A DNA stretch of 64,000 bases from Dendrobium chrysotoxum (Eukaryota; Streptophyta; Magnoliopsida; Asparagales; Orchidaceae), in the NCBI GenBank assembly GCA_019925795.1, contig CM034312.1, positions 75,891,528-75,955,527 on the forward strand, read 5' to 3'. The notes beneath the pieces are model-generated. The model was not told where the DNA came from and made no database searches. It saw only the letters and a list, made by a program, of their open reading frames with translations. This document shows, piece after piece, positions 42,550-55,304 of the stretch. A program made the position numbers and the translations under genes. Within the stretch, counting starts at the first letter, position 1; each line of letters begins with the position of its first letter.

Positions 42550-45500
42550 GCATCCCTAGACGTCATGTATGTACTCATAACACGCTCGTCGGCGCCCATG
42601 CAGGTGTATTATACGTCCTCTTTTGTGTACCTATATGCATATATATTACAGTGCATGTGTGGGGGCCTTTTGGGCATTTGATGGGTGTACTATGACAGCC
42701 CACAGAAGCTCGTTCTTGTCATAGTCCTTCTGCATTTGCCTGTAGGTAGTACGTTGGATGCACAACCATTCATAATGATTTGATTTAGCTTTATTCCTAG
42801 GACTTATATGGGAATCAACAAGCAGCTCTCTAATTACGTTATCATCATCATTTTCTACTATTGGATTAAATAAATTACCAATCATTTCAACCTTAGATGA
42901 CTGCATCTTTGCTGATGTCCTTTACTTTGGAATCAGTGGCCACTGCTTCGATCTAATGGCTATAACAATTAAGGGTGCATCAGGTCGTTTAGGAGAATCC
43001 TGCTAGACATTCATTCCTAAAATAATTATTGCAACCCTTGAGATGATTGGAATGGCAAGTGTGTTGAACTGGTGTTGGACAATTGTTGGTTGTGGATGTG
43101 TTATAGTGTCTTCATCTTTTACATGTCATCCGTTATTAGTGATAGGGGACCGATGTATTGGCTTGTATTATGTGACTGTTGATTGGAGTCATATCGTCTA
43201 TAGCTTTGTCACTAACCGACATAGAAATTTTATTGTATTTATTGTATGTTGTATATTTTTATTAGTTCAGGACTAATACATCCTCCTGTAACCAAGTAAT
43301 ACGAATTGTATGAAGGTGACATTTGCTTTAGACTTTTGAATGCATCTCCACCGCCAGCTCATTATATGTCGACGATGAATGCTTGGCACCACTGCATCTA
43401 ACATAGATCCCTTATAATCATTGATCAACGAGCTGTTGTATTAGCCCGCATCTACTTCAGCGTTTGTAGGGACCATTGCAGATGCCCGTATTTTAATCAA
43501 TGTTAATTCTCGAACATTGCAATGTTCATCGTCTATTGATGGTTATCATTTACAAATATGTTAGTGTCTTCTGATGGATCCCTGGCTTCATCGTACACAA
43601 AATGGTTGACAAATTAGTACATCCCTTGTGCATCAATCCTCGAAGCCCATAGTCCTCAATAGTATTTATCCATGTGCTACTCGACATCTATCATAAGAAT
43701 GCCACTATATCCAATGTGCATTTTCTACCATGATGCTGATTGACCTTCTGGATCTCCAAGTATTTGCTATGGGTGTTACACTGGATTTTTATTTCACAGA
43801 TCTCCAAAAGCTTATTTGGATGTCACGCAGAGGGCCTCATTCTGTAGATCTTCAAGAATATATCTCTATACTTTTATAGCTCTTTAGATACACTTGTGAT
43901 CGGCAACTTGATTGGCATGTTGTCTTTAGTTAAGTAGGAATCCATAAGACAGTGATAGAATACTTCATACTTAGATCCCTAGAGCGTTGCTCTTGTAGAT
44001 TGATGCTAGTAGATAGTACCTCCACTTTCTATTCTTCTTTTTCAATACCTGTAAATATATATAAATGCAATATTTTTTCCTTGTAATTGCAAGTTTCCTC
44101 AAGAACTAGCTCGAGCTTTGTAGATTCTTCAGTTTACATAATTTTATTGCCTCAGGTTTTCTATAGTTGCTTTTGGGCTCAGGTACACTTTCTTCCCTTC
44201 CTCTTAGTTTTGATTTTATGCTTGTACTGATAATATTTCATGTTTTATGCAGGTAACTACAAGAATAGAATTCAGATAGTTGAGCTGGCTCTAACTTTGG
44301 GTGCCATCCATGACGACGTGGCCATCGTCTGACTTTAGGAACATCCGCCTGAGGTATGATTGTAGTAATTATCCTGTCGCGCTGCTGCCAAGGTGGTTAT
44401 CCTCTCTGCCACCTATAACTCTGCCTAGAAACTATCGTTGAAGCTGTATATGGGCCTGAGAGATCTGATGGAGCAACCTCTTCCCACTAACACGACCCAT
44501 GCCCTGTATCGAGCAAATAATGCTCCTAATCCACTGGGAAAGAGCTCTAACAGCATTATCCGTAGGGACTCTGGCACATGGAAGGATAGTGATGATAGGA
44601 GGGCCACTGTAATATGAATGGCATCCTCCTAATCACCAATATGTACCAGTGGAAAGAGGGGTCCTCCCTAAACTTCATCGATCTCAAGAGCAACCACAAC
44701 ATTGGGGACCAAGGGAACTAGTGGCTGACGTAACCCCCGAAGTAAGGAAATCAACCTCGATTGTATTGGCTCTTGATAAGATGCAAAATATGTCATCCGC
44801 TGCACCTCTATCTCTGACACTATCAACCATAGTCTCCTATTCCTATTCCTCAAGGCTCTTCTCCTAAGGCCTGACATAGAGGAAGATGTTATATCAAAAC
44901 CAATTGATTAAGTGGCGGGAGGAACAGGAGCTACTAGGGGAGTGAGTGTTGAGGTATGCTTTGGCAGTCTCTGGATGAGAAAGCAAGGAAAAAATAGAAA
45001 CCCGACAAGTAGAATGGGAAGGGAGCTTGGCCTCAGCACCCTTCTTCCTCAAAAAGGAAGGAGGAGGGGAGACCTGAATGCTGGCAACCTCCACTAGAGT
45101 AGCGTGTAGGGGAACTGTCGGCTACCAATACTAAGGGGCCAGAGTTATATGAGCAGCTGGTGTTATAGTCACGGATTGCCTAACTGTTGGAACTGTTGCG
45201 CATGTTGCCTAGCCACTAAAAGTTGGGCAGGTCATAGCCTATACACTAGCTGCTTAGCCACTGGGTACACTGGGTGTGCACGGATGAGGATAGGATGAAC
45301 AGGTCCCCGGGCTGGCTGCTAGATAGCTGGTTAACCAAAAGAGCGCATGGATGCATGACCTCTCCTCTATAGAGGAGAAAAGGCAATAGCTTTTGAGGGG
45401 GTTGGCCTACCAAGAGTGACGTAAGCTGAGTCAGTAAATAAGCCAAAGGTGATGCCCCCCTCAGGGAGGCTGAACATCAGGGACTCAAGGAGAGACACCC

Positions 45501-45752
45501 AGGAATCCAGATCGAATGAGAAAGTGATGGAAGGACCGAAATACGTTATGATAATGCCTATTAAGAACTAAAAAGATTAGCACGAGACAAAATCATGAGA
45601 GGATATCTGAAGACAAAGGGTGGAATAGCCTAAAAGGTTAGGAAAGGAATAACCTAACTAAGGAGAGCCAAACCAAGAGTATATACAGAAGAGAATAATA
45701 TAATATTCGAAGATGGAGAGAGAAACCTATCACACCGTGATCACTAGAAATC
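42550..45752. other. 3.2 kb without recognised gene
   Basis: Composition is more balanced than typical intergenic DNA here, especially at 44230-45550, where minus-strand frames are frequent (44425-44607, 44668-44877, 44894-45094, 45246-45446). A separate 86-codon minus frame is at 42646-42906. None shows a domain I recognise. The run of minus frames next to copy B could be the decayed extra ORF or gag of the element owning copy B, but I have no motif to prove it. Confidence 0.35.
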
Positions 45753-48105
45753 TGTGAGACTCCAAAAGAATGCTACTTATCAGGGTTTAGAACTTATAGG
45801 GTACGATCACACTATCCCATAGGATAAAATGATCATATGCCTTTACACTCTACACAAGAAGACCAATGGAAGAGCAGGTGGAATTATGCCTATGATTATC
45901 CATGAAGAATAGTAGCATTTACCTATACATCTTGATGGATAATAATATATATAACTCGATTGTCATGATATTTTTCTCATTTGATACATTAGGTCGAGTG
46001 AGTTTTATTTGAGGTGGGTGTCAATTTTCCACGGCGCAAGCCCCGTAGTTAGCTACATCTTAGGCCTTAACCTACGAATACTCTCGATTAATGATGTTAT
46101 TTTATTCTACTCTTGGTTTGGCGCATAATGGAATATTTAGGCTTTCCTAATCCAAATAAAGATAGGCTCAATCGGGTTATTCAACATACAATGATCATAT
46201 AGTCACTCGACCTACCAAAACAAAGCATACATGAGAGAAAGATGAAAGCGACGCCATTAGTGTGACATAGATATGTGGGATTTATAGTCTAAAAAGAATG
46301 GAGAACCTACCCAATGATAAGGTATGCTGCGATATACCTGTACCGCCAGCCTTTGATCCTAGATCTACAAATGATGTACTTTATAATCAGTACTAATGCC
46401 CATAACCAAACTAATGTAAGACACCGATGGGACTTATAACCTAAATCCCATCAGGGATCTAAGCAGCCCTGACCTGGATTTACAAATCTGATCGAAAAGG
46501 GGTACCAGCTAAACTCTACCTAACATATCAAATTCATGCAATCTAGTCTTATGCAAATGCTAGTGGTGGGAGGTACATAAGAGTAATTGGGCCTTAAGCC
46601 CGATCATGAATTATACTATGCTATATAATAGTGAACTATTCCTCTACGTGATAGAAATAGCCAATAGCCACTATGAGGTGCACTTAGTTTTAAATAATAA
46701 TTGAATTTTAAAGAGAGGCGCGAGAAGGGTCATGCATTAGTCTTGAAAATTAGTTTATTTTAAGCCCTAAATTCATTTTATCTTGTTTAAGAAAAATTTT
46801 AGCTTTGTAGAAAATTTAACATCCTAAGATTTTAACGAGGACTCCATTCGAGCCATCCCCAAGCAAAGAAATGTAAGAAAACTAAGAAAAACATGTAGTT
46901 CTAATACGCAAATAACATAAATACACTAATCATCAAATAATGAATAATAATTATAGGCCATAAGTGTAGTTGAGTTTTGCAATACACCCCAGAAAAATTA
47001 AAAAAAAAATAGCTGAGCTCTACCATAATTACAACTCAGCCTAGATCTATACATAAATGAATTAGTGTATGGGGTCTTGATCACCCTTCACTTGCTTAGC
47101 CTCATGCCTTATGAAATACCCACACACCTACATGACTTTCCTAACTAAAATTATATTTGAAAAAAAATTACATATTCATCCTATAAAATAGAGATTATCA
47201 CAATTATAATATAGTAATCATAAATATACATCCACACCTAATCCTTAGGGCCACATTCCCAAGGGCTTGGTATTCACCACGGTACCTGTTATAAATCGCA
47301 TTTATAATAATCATTTGAGCATTTTTATTAGCCCCTTAGGAATATGGCTAACTATAGAGCATATCTCTATAAAAATCTAACCACTTAAGAGAAAATGCTC
47401 ACTCATCAATCCACAAAATAGAAAAATAAAGCAACCATAAACAATCCAAGCCAAAAAAATCCTAGGATGCCTATAAAAACATGTCCTATTAGGACCTAAA
47501 TGTGTGCAAAAATTAGTATTACTTAACTATCCCAAATTAGGTGAAGGGTTAAAGTTGCAAGATCAAGTTCATACTATTTAATTTATTAGCTGTCAAATTT
47601 CTCTTTAAGTTGTTAATCATTTAGGATGAATTAATTAACATTTAATTTTATAATTATGATTCTGATTATTAAGTTTTGAATAGCCCACAGATATAAGCCC
47701 TAACTTATGCTAAGGTTCTAAAGAATTGAGCGGCATGTAGCCCATCCTCAATCCTACACCTAACTAAAGCTAGAATGGTTACGAGGTGGCAAGGTTGGTT
47801 AGTCCTCTCTTGATCTTTTAGGACTCGAGGTGGGACAATGGATGACACACTGAGAAGGCCTATTGCCCGCTTCAAAAAGAAAATCATAAGCTTTATATGT
47901 CTAAGATTGGTGAATTTTAAAAGCTGACATAATAATGGAACACTCACTACCTACAGATATACAAGGGTTCTACCTGACTTAAGATTTAACACTTAGGTGA
48001 TTAAGGAATTAGGTTGGGCTCCTAAAAGTGGCTTTAAATTTTTTTTAGAGAAGATAATTTATATAGATCTTTAAACACTTCTCCCTTAATTTATGAGGTA
48101 TGTGA

Positions 48106-50132
48106 CGTTGTCACAACAAGCACGAGGACTAAGGCCTCCTTAGGACACGTAGCCCGCAGCTCGAAGTAATCCAGCCTATATACCTTGCATGTATTAAGGG
48201 AGAATGTAAAAAGATGAACATAAATTCAACGTAGCTTATGACACTAAGGTATGCATTGAAGTTCATTTGCTTCTCTAATATGTTCATTTTGTTTATTTAC
48301 AGTTAATAAATTTTTAATTTGAGTTTAAGTTTTAATGTTTTAGCATTTTACTTAAGTGTTGGAGAGTTTGCGAGAGAGAGAATTTTGTTGTTTTATTTTA
48401 GTTTTGTCCTAATTAGTGTAAACTTTTGTTCATGTTTGTGTTAGGAGTTCATAAAAATTTATTGGGTATTTTTTATTATTCTTTGATTTGTTTTGATTTT
48501 TAAATATACAATTTGGTTTAAGGATTCATAATGATTTTATAGATTTACATAAACTTGTTTAGAAGTCGTATAATTTTTATGGATTTTATCGAATTTTACC
48601 GTCAATTGATTCGTGGCGTTGTCACAACGGGCATGAGGACCAAGGCCTCCTTAGGACACTTAGCCCCACAGCTCGAGGTAGTTCAACCTATATACATTGC
48701 ATGTATTAAGAAAAGATGTACAAAGATGAATATAAATCTGACATAGGTCATGACACTAACATATAAATTGAAGTTCATTTGCTTCTCTAATATATTCTTT
48801 TTGTTGGTTTAGAGTTAAGAAATTTTTAATTTGAGTTTGAGTTTTGATGTTTTAGCATTTTACTTAAGTGTTGGAGAGTTTGCGAGAGAGAATTTTATTA
48901 TTTTGTTTTAGTTTTGTTATAATTAGTGTAGACTTTGGTACATGTTTGTGTTAGGAGTTCATAAAAATTTATTTTGTATTTTTTATATTATTCTTTGATT
49001 TGTTATGATTTTTAAATTTACAATTTTGTTTAGTGATTTTATAGATTTGCATAAACTTGTTAGAAGTCGTGCATTTTTTTATGGATTTTATTGAATTTTA
49101 CCGTCAATTGGTTCATGGCATTGTCACAACGGGCATGAGGACCAAGACCTCCTTAGGACACGTAGCCCCACAACTCGAGGTAGTCCAGCTTATATACCTT
49201 TTATGTATTAAGGAAAGATGTACAAAGATGAATATAAATCTGACATAGGTCATGACACTAATGTATAAATTGAAGTTCATTTGCTTCTCTAATATGTTCT
49301 TTTTGTTGGTTTAGAGTTAAGAAATTTTTAGTTTGAGTTTAAGTTTTGATGTTTTAGCATTTTACTTATGTGTTGGAGAGTTTGAGAGAGAGAATTTTAT
49401 TATTTTGTTTTAGTTTTGTCATAATTAGTGTAGACTTTTGTACATGTTTGTGTTAGGAGTTCATAAAAGTTTATTTGATATTTTTTTATTATTCTTTGAT
49501 TTGTTACGATTTTTAAATTTTCAATTTGGTTTAGTGAATTTATATATTTACATAAACTTGTTATAAGTCTTACATTTTTTATGGATTTTATTGAATTTTA
49601 CCATCAATCGGTTCGTGGCGTTATCACAACAGGCATGAGGACCAAGGTCTCCTTAGGACACGTAGCCCCATAGCTCGAGTTAGTCTAGCCTATATACCTT
49701 GTATGTATTAAGGAAGGATATACAAAGATGAATATAAATCCAACATAGGTCATGACATTAAGGTATGAATTGAAGTTCATTTGTTTCTCTAATATGTTCA
49801 TTTTGTTTGTTTAGAGTTAAGAAATTTTTAATTTGAGTTTAAGTTCTAGTGTTTTATCGTTTTATGTAAGTGTTGGAGAGTTTGCGAGAGAGAATTTTGT
49901 TGTTTTGTTTTAGTTTTGTCTTAATTGGTGTAGACTTTTGTTCATGTTTGTGTTAGGAGTTCATAAAAATTATTTGATATTCTTTTTTTTTTTTTTTCTT
50001 TGATTTGTTATGATTTTTAAAGTTACAGTTTGGTTTAGGGTTCATAATGATTTTATAGATTTACATAACCTTATTTAGAAGTTTTACAATTTTTATAGAT
50101 TTTATTGAATTTTATCGTCAATCGATTCGTGG
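48106..50132. repeat. Array of four modules of about 500 bp in copy B
   Basis: The core CGTTGTCACAACR starts at 48106, 48617, 49119 (CATTGTCACAACG), 49619 (CGTTATCACAACA) and 50133, giving periods of 511, 502, 500 and 514 bp. Each unit continues CATGAGGACCAAG, CTCCTTAGGACACGTAGCCC and ATGAATATAAATCTGACATA. Short frames of 60-65 codons recur in the units, only because the units are copies of one another. Confidence 0.9.
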
Positions 50133-52230
50133 CATTGTCGCAACGGGCATGAGAACCAATACCTCCTTAGGACATGGAGCCCCGCAGCTCGAGGTAGTAC
50201 AACCTATAAACTTCATTGATGGGTTGTGTTGTGTTAAAGACGTGCATATTTATTACATTTTATTAATCACTTTTAACTCTTAAAGTCTTATGAATTTGAT
50301 ACAAGTTTACTCTCCAAATCAAAAAAAAAAAAAATAAAGGTTATAAAAGCTTAGTTTGTTGATGATTTTGTTAATGGTAATTTAAGTTGAGTGATAATTG
50401 TCATTGTTAAAACCAGGGCTATGAGGTTTATTTCATCCTTAATATGGCTAACTTAATAGCCTCGTAAGCCCAGGTTGCCCAGCAATCATCTTGTTGTATA
50501 ACTGATTTTTATTCGTTACTTAATGGATTTTTTATTTGTGATTATTATTTTGATTAGTTCGTTATTGATTTAGATTGATTATGAGTTTGTTAGTTATATT
50601 TCATTAATCAACTTAATTAATTTGACTTTCAATAGTTCTCTTTATTGTTGTTTGCAGCAAATGAACTTCAAACATGAGATACCTACTAGCATTATTTAAG
50701 TATTTTAAAAGCCAAAGAAAACCAGCGAGGCCAGCTTCATGCGAGAAAATAACGACATGAGTAAAATCTAAACAATGGGCTTAAGTAGTCTAAAGCGTAA
50801 ATAACCACATGAGTAAAATCTACACAACCTAAAACATGAATACATAAATAAAATCTACACATTGGCATGAAGTAGTCTGAAGCGTAAATAACCACATCAA
50901 TTTTTCTCAAAAAGAAGAAAAAAAGAAAATCGATCGATAAAGTGAATTTTAAATACACACCTATATGTGATTTTAATCTTCAATCGTATGAGAATATCTT
51001 TGAGTTGCATGCCATACAGAATAAGTTGTGAACCAATTAAGATTTTTTATAAAATTTATGCATATGTACATAAGCTTGTTTAGATGTCCTATAATTTTTA
51101 TATATTTTATTGAATTTTATATATTTTATTGAATTTTATCATCAATCGATTCGTGGCGTTGCCACAATAGGTATGAAGACCAAGGCCTCCTTAGGACATG
51201 GAGCCTTGCAGCTCGAGATAGTCCAACATATAAACTTCATTGACAGGTTGGATTGTGTTAAAGATGTACATATTTATTACATTTTATTAATCACTTTTAA
51301 CTCTTAAAGTCTTATGAATTTGATACAAGATTACTCTCCAAATCAAAAAAATTAAGGTTATAAAAGCTTAATTTGTTGATGATTTGTTACTGGTAATTAA
51401 AGTTGAGTGATAATTGTCGTTGTTAAATCAAGGCTATGATGTATATTTCACCCTCAATGGGGCTAACTTAATAGCCTCGTAGGCTCGGGTTGCCCAGCAA
51501 TCATCTTATTGTATTATTTTAATGGATTTTTTATTTGTGATTATTATTTTGGTTAGGTCATTATTAATTTAGATTGATAATGAGTTTGTTAGTTATATTT
51601 CATTAATTAACTTAATTAATTTGACTTTCAATAGTTCTCTTTATTATTGTTTGCACCAAATGAACTTCAGACATGAGATATATACTATGTTCAAATAACA
51701 AAGCTAAACACATTACCTATGAGGATATATACAATATAAAGCTAATAAATAAATTATCCTAACATGCTAAAGCCAGATTTTTATTTAATGTTTCATATTC
51801 TTGATTATATTAAAGGGAAACAACATTTAAAGACTAAAAAATCATTAAAGATGCAGTTTTTAGCATTATTCAAGTATTTTAAAAGCCAAAGAAAACCATC
51901 CTAGCGAGGCCCGCTTCGTGCTAGAAAACAACGATGCACGTGGCATAATAGGTGAGCATACACTATGGGCTTAAATAGTCTAAAGTGTAAATAACCACAT
52001 GAGTAAAATCTACACAACCTAAAACATGAATGCATGAGTAAAATCTACACATTGGCATGAAGTAGTCTGAAGCATAAATAACCACAAGAATTTTCTCAAA
52101 AAGGAGAAAAAAAGAAAATCGATCAATAAAGTGAAATTTAAATACACACCTATATGTGATTTTGATCTTCAATCGTATGAGAATATATTTGAGTTGCATG
52201 CCATACAGAATAAGTTGTGAACAAATTCAG
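50133..52230. repeat. Tandem duplication of about 1.02 kb in copy B
   Basis: Units start at 50133 and 51157. Each contains GATGATTTGTTAMTGGTAAT, TTAATAGCCTCGTARGC, TTGACTTTCAATAGTTCTCT and a CATTGGCATGAAGTAGTCTG end. The second unit keeps sequence (about 51680-51880) that the first has lost. Confidence 0.85.
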
Positions 52231-52305
52231 ATTTTTTATAAAATTTATGCATATGTATATGATCTCAAACAATACACAACAGGTTACGGCGTTTCCTTAT
52301 GACAA

Positions 52306-52326
52306 CCCCCCCCCCCCCCCCCCCCC
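52306..52326. repeat. 21-base poly-C tract
   Basis: An uninterrupted run of 21 C, followed by TAAAAAAAAA. It lies 15 bp beyond the end of copy B. Confidence 0.95.
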
Positions 52327-53466
52327 TAAAAAAAAAACACAATTCTGGTTACGCCGTGGCTCTCCACTCTATCTCTAGTCTGTCTGACAACACTGCAGCT
52401 CTGAGTTCTAAAGCACCAAAACGCTACCTGATAGTGCCAAGGTTTGAAACACTGCAATGCTTCACTCTCTGTCTATCTCCAAGAAAACTATACATCGCCA
52501 AGTACACAGCGCCGCAACGGTGTACGGTTGTAAAGGAAAACAATTTGGTAGAGGACCCCTTGTAACCCCCTGGCGAGCTCAACCGATGGAATTACGGTCT
52601 GAGGTAATAGTACGACTCAATTGGCCAACATAATCAGATTCCACACAAAACTAATAGATATACTGAAAAAATTGTCAAATTCGGATATATGTAATGATGT
52701 GCAGGATTATATGGGGCACAAAAACAAAATTAGAAATTCAATAAAATCTACAAAAGCGTTCACATGAGGGAATACTATAATCTAATCATTGAGATTTAAC
52801 ATTTGTCAAAGTCTAAAATATGAAAATGCTGTTAATAACTGAAGTAGATCAAACTCCTCAAGTAACCCTATTTGAATCAAGCCACAATGCTTCCATATTC
52901 GAGCTTTCTCTCCATAGCTTCTAGTATTCTCTCTGTCTCCCTCTCTCTTGCTTATAACAGCTGGTGGGAAATAAATGAATTGAAAATGGCTTATATTGTT
53001 ACATGCCAATTATATTATTTAGCAAAAAATCAAATTCAAATCACATTAGTAACTAATGCCCATATCAATATAGTGATCCAAAAAGTACTAAAAATATGCA
53101 TAAAATACTAAATTGAGTCAAGAACATTCATGAAACAAACATTAGACAATTCTTAAATTGAAATTGTACAAACATGTCATCAGATCATACCACAATTCAA
53201 CAAATCATATTATAGGTTGTTGACCTAATCTACGTACAGTTTATGATCTCGTTTATTATTGGAAATAATATGTAAAATCATTTAGAGAAATTTTCATTGA
53301 ATGACACCATGACATGCTTATATGAGCTTCAGATTGATCAAACAAACACATTCAAACTTGATTTTACAACAGATTCATGCACACATTTAAACACACCATT
53401 CATATCTAATGCACATTTGGGCATTCATATCAGGTCCGGGTTCAGATGCGTATTCCGAGTAACTAA
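52327..53466. other. Intergenic, no gene recognised
   Basis: A balanced-composition patch (52330-52570) then AT-rich DNA. An 88-codon frame at 52299-52565 starts in the poly-C tract and is not credible. Confidence 0.4.
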
Positions 53467-53574
53467 GGCTTTATTTGGGACAGTTTTTTTACTGTTTTCT
53501 ACATAGTTTTTTAGTATAAAAATTTCTTGAAAGCAGCTAAAAATCAGCGGTAAAAAGCTGTCCCAAACGAAGCC
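53467..53574. mobile_element. Tourist-like MITE
   Basis: GGCTTTATTTGGGACAG after TAA (53464-53466); inverted end CTGTCCCAAACGAAGCC before TAA (53575-53577). 108 bp. Best preserved member of the family in the window; it lies about 400 bp downstream of the kinase stop. Confidence 0.85.
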
Positions 53575-53978
53575 TAATGTAATGGATGTTACTCAAAAGC
53601 TCAGTGACACCTCGAACGTTATCTGAGGTTTGTTAGTACTTCGAGCACATCTAATGATTAATTTAAATCGAGCTAAATCTTGTACCAGTTCAATTATTTT
53701 GAGTTTAAATCGCATAAAACTTATGAGCATTGTGAATATATCTTTAATCTCTGATTGGTTCACTGGAAAAAGACAATATATAAAATAAATACAGCTGAAT
53801 TGATTCCATTCTCTGCAATTAATTTGTGAAGAAACTAAGCTCTGTATTTGAAAAAATTTACTTACAGCTTTATGTTGAACTAAACTTGAAACATTCATTT
53901 CGCATCTAAATATTTCGCTTTACAGCATCCATTAACCCAAACAGCCCCTAAATGAAGCTGTCGTTAACACTGATCAAC

Positions 53979-54916
53979 TCAACTAGTAAAACTTGTCATG
54001 GACGACGATGTGCTCTCCCATCTCTCAGTCACAGTATCAGGCGAGTAAGGAGAAACACACTTCAATAATCTTGCCTCCTCTTTCAGTTCTACATCACCCT
54101 TCACAGCACCTTCACCCATCCATCCACTCTTCTCAATCACCCTCAAAATCTCAAGCACCTCCTTCATCCCAGGCCTCACCTCCCCTTCTGAGTGCAAGCA
54201 ACGCAATCCCAGCCCTGCCACCTCACTAATCATGCCCTTTATTCTGTAATCCGAATTGTAACCCAGCCTTGGATCAACAAACTCATCCAACTCCTGCTTC
54301 TGAATCTTCCTAACCGCAAAGTTCGCCAGATTCACTTCGTTCCTATCTCTGCTGATATCAACTGCTGGCATTGACGATATGAGCTCCATCAACACAACTC
54401 CAAAACTGTACACATCGCTCTTATCAGTGAGCTGATAGCATTGATAGTACTCAGGGTCGACATACCCCGCCGTGCCCTGCGGAGTAGTGGAAACATGAGT
54501 GGCGTCGAGTGGGAAGAGACGCGAGAGGCCGAAGTCTGCAAGTTTGACATGGAAGCTACTGTCAAGCAGAATGTTGGTTGTTTTGACGTCTCTGTGGATG
54601 ATTTGCGGCTCAATGGAATGGAGATAGTTAAGAGCATCTGCTGTTTCGATGGCAATGTTAAGCCTTGCTTTCCATGGTAAGAGTGATTCTGAAGCGCGGG
54701 AGCCGTGGAGGTGGTCTGCGACGGTGCCATTTGGGATGAATTCGTAGACGAGGAGGAGCTCGCGGCTGTGGCGGGAGGTGCAGCCGTAGAGAGTGACGAG
54801 ATTCTGGTGGCGAAGGAGCGAGACGATCTTTACTTCGTTCATGAATTGCTCCAGCCTTCGGTAGTTATTCTCATAGAGCCGTTTCACTGCTACAGCTCTG
54901 CCGTCTTTCAGCTTTC
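53979..54916 (-). CDS. LRK10L/WAK-like receptor kinase, kinase-domain exon (partial gene)
   Basis: The last exon of a plant receptor-like kinase, open from a splice acceptor (…GATGCAG at 54917 on the minus strand) to the stop at 53979. It begins GKLKDGRAVAVKRLYENNYR, carrying the ATP-binding Lys. It continues RHQNLVTLYGCTSRHSRELL, IIHRDVKTTNILLD (catalytic Asp), KLADFGLSRLFP, GTAGYVDPEYYQCYQLTDKS and DVYSFGVVLMELISS. All catalytic motifs are intact. The C-terminal tail is Ser/Thr-rich. RHSRELLLVYEF and GYVDPEYYQCYQLTDKSDVY are typical of the leaf-rust-10-like (LRK10L) group. The Gly-rich loop, membrane segment and extracellular GUB_WAK domain belong to earlier exons not seen here. Retroelement G3 lies about 360 bp upstream, so those exons would be beyond the right edge or lost. 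Confidence 0.9.
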
Positions 54917-55280
54917 CTGCATCATGAGAATACTGATGACAGCAATATATGAAATTTAAAAGAGTTGCACAAAACTCCTTCTGAACGCATCATGACTAAA
55001 CATTTAATTAAATTCAAATTAAATTGGAGCGAGCTGAATTTTATAATTAAATTATAGTTGAGCTAATGAGTTCAATCTTTGGAATCTATTTTCATACTTC
55101 TCTCACTAGCATAAATCAAAACTTTATTTTTATCTCCTAGAATATAAATTGCTAAGTTACATAAGCACCAATTGCTTCAACACATCTTCTTTGTATTTTC
55201 ATTTGGGCTTTTGATCGGTTTTGACAAATGTGCTTGTGAAGCAATTTTTCTTGGATGTAGGATAAGCACAGGTGAGAGAG
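54917..55280 (-). other. Probable intron of the kinase gene
   Basis: AT-rich sequence upstream of the acceptor, interrupted at 55281 by the start of G3. No coding signal. Confidence 0.5.
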
Positions 55281-55304
55281 TGTTAGATATCAACAAATAT
55301 CACA

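Larger units (their letters stand above)
45753..52291. repeat. Long dispersed repeat, copy B (possible giant LTR)
   Basis: Begins TGTGAGACTCCAAAAGAATG and ends ACACAACAGGTTACGGCG, aligned throughout to copy A (17405-22863) in the same orientation, about 28.3 kb apart. Compared with A it has one unit where A has two (near 46490), an amplified array of about 500-bp modules (48106-50132), and a duplicated unit of about 1.02 kb (50133-52230). The outer ends show no matching target duplication. No protein domain is present. Confidence 0.7.

Noticed and set aside
48555..49248. Recurring 60-65 codon frames (LEVVQ...KMNINLT) in successive modules
   Set aside because: They recur because the modules are tandem copies; frames are short, stops differ in other modules, and no conserved amino-acid signal beyond the DNA similarity.
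17405..52291. Copies A and B as the two LTRs of one element of about 35 kb
   Set aside because: The sequence between them holds a kinase pseudogene, a solo LTR and MITEs but no matching gag-pol, and the outer flanks share no target duplication.
52299..52565. 88-codon frame starting with a proline run
   Set aside because: The proline run is the poly-C tract; the rest has no recognisable features.
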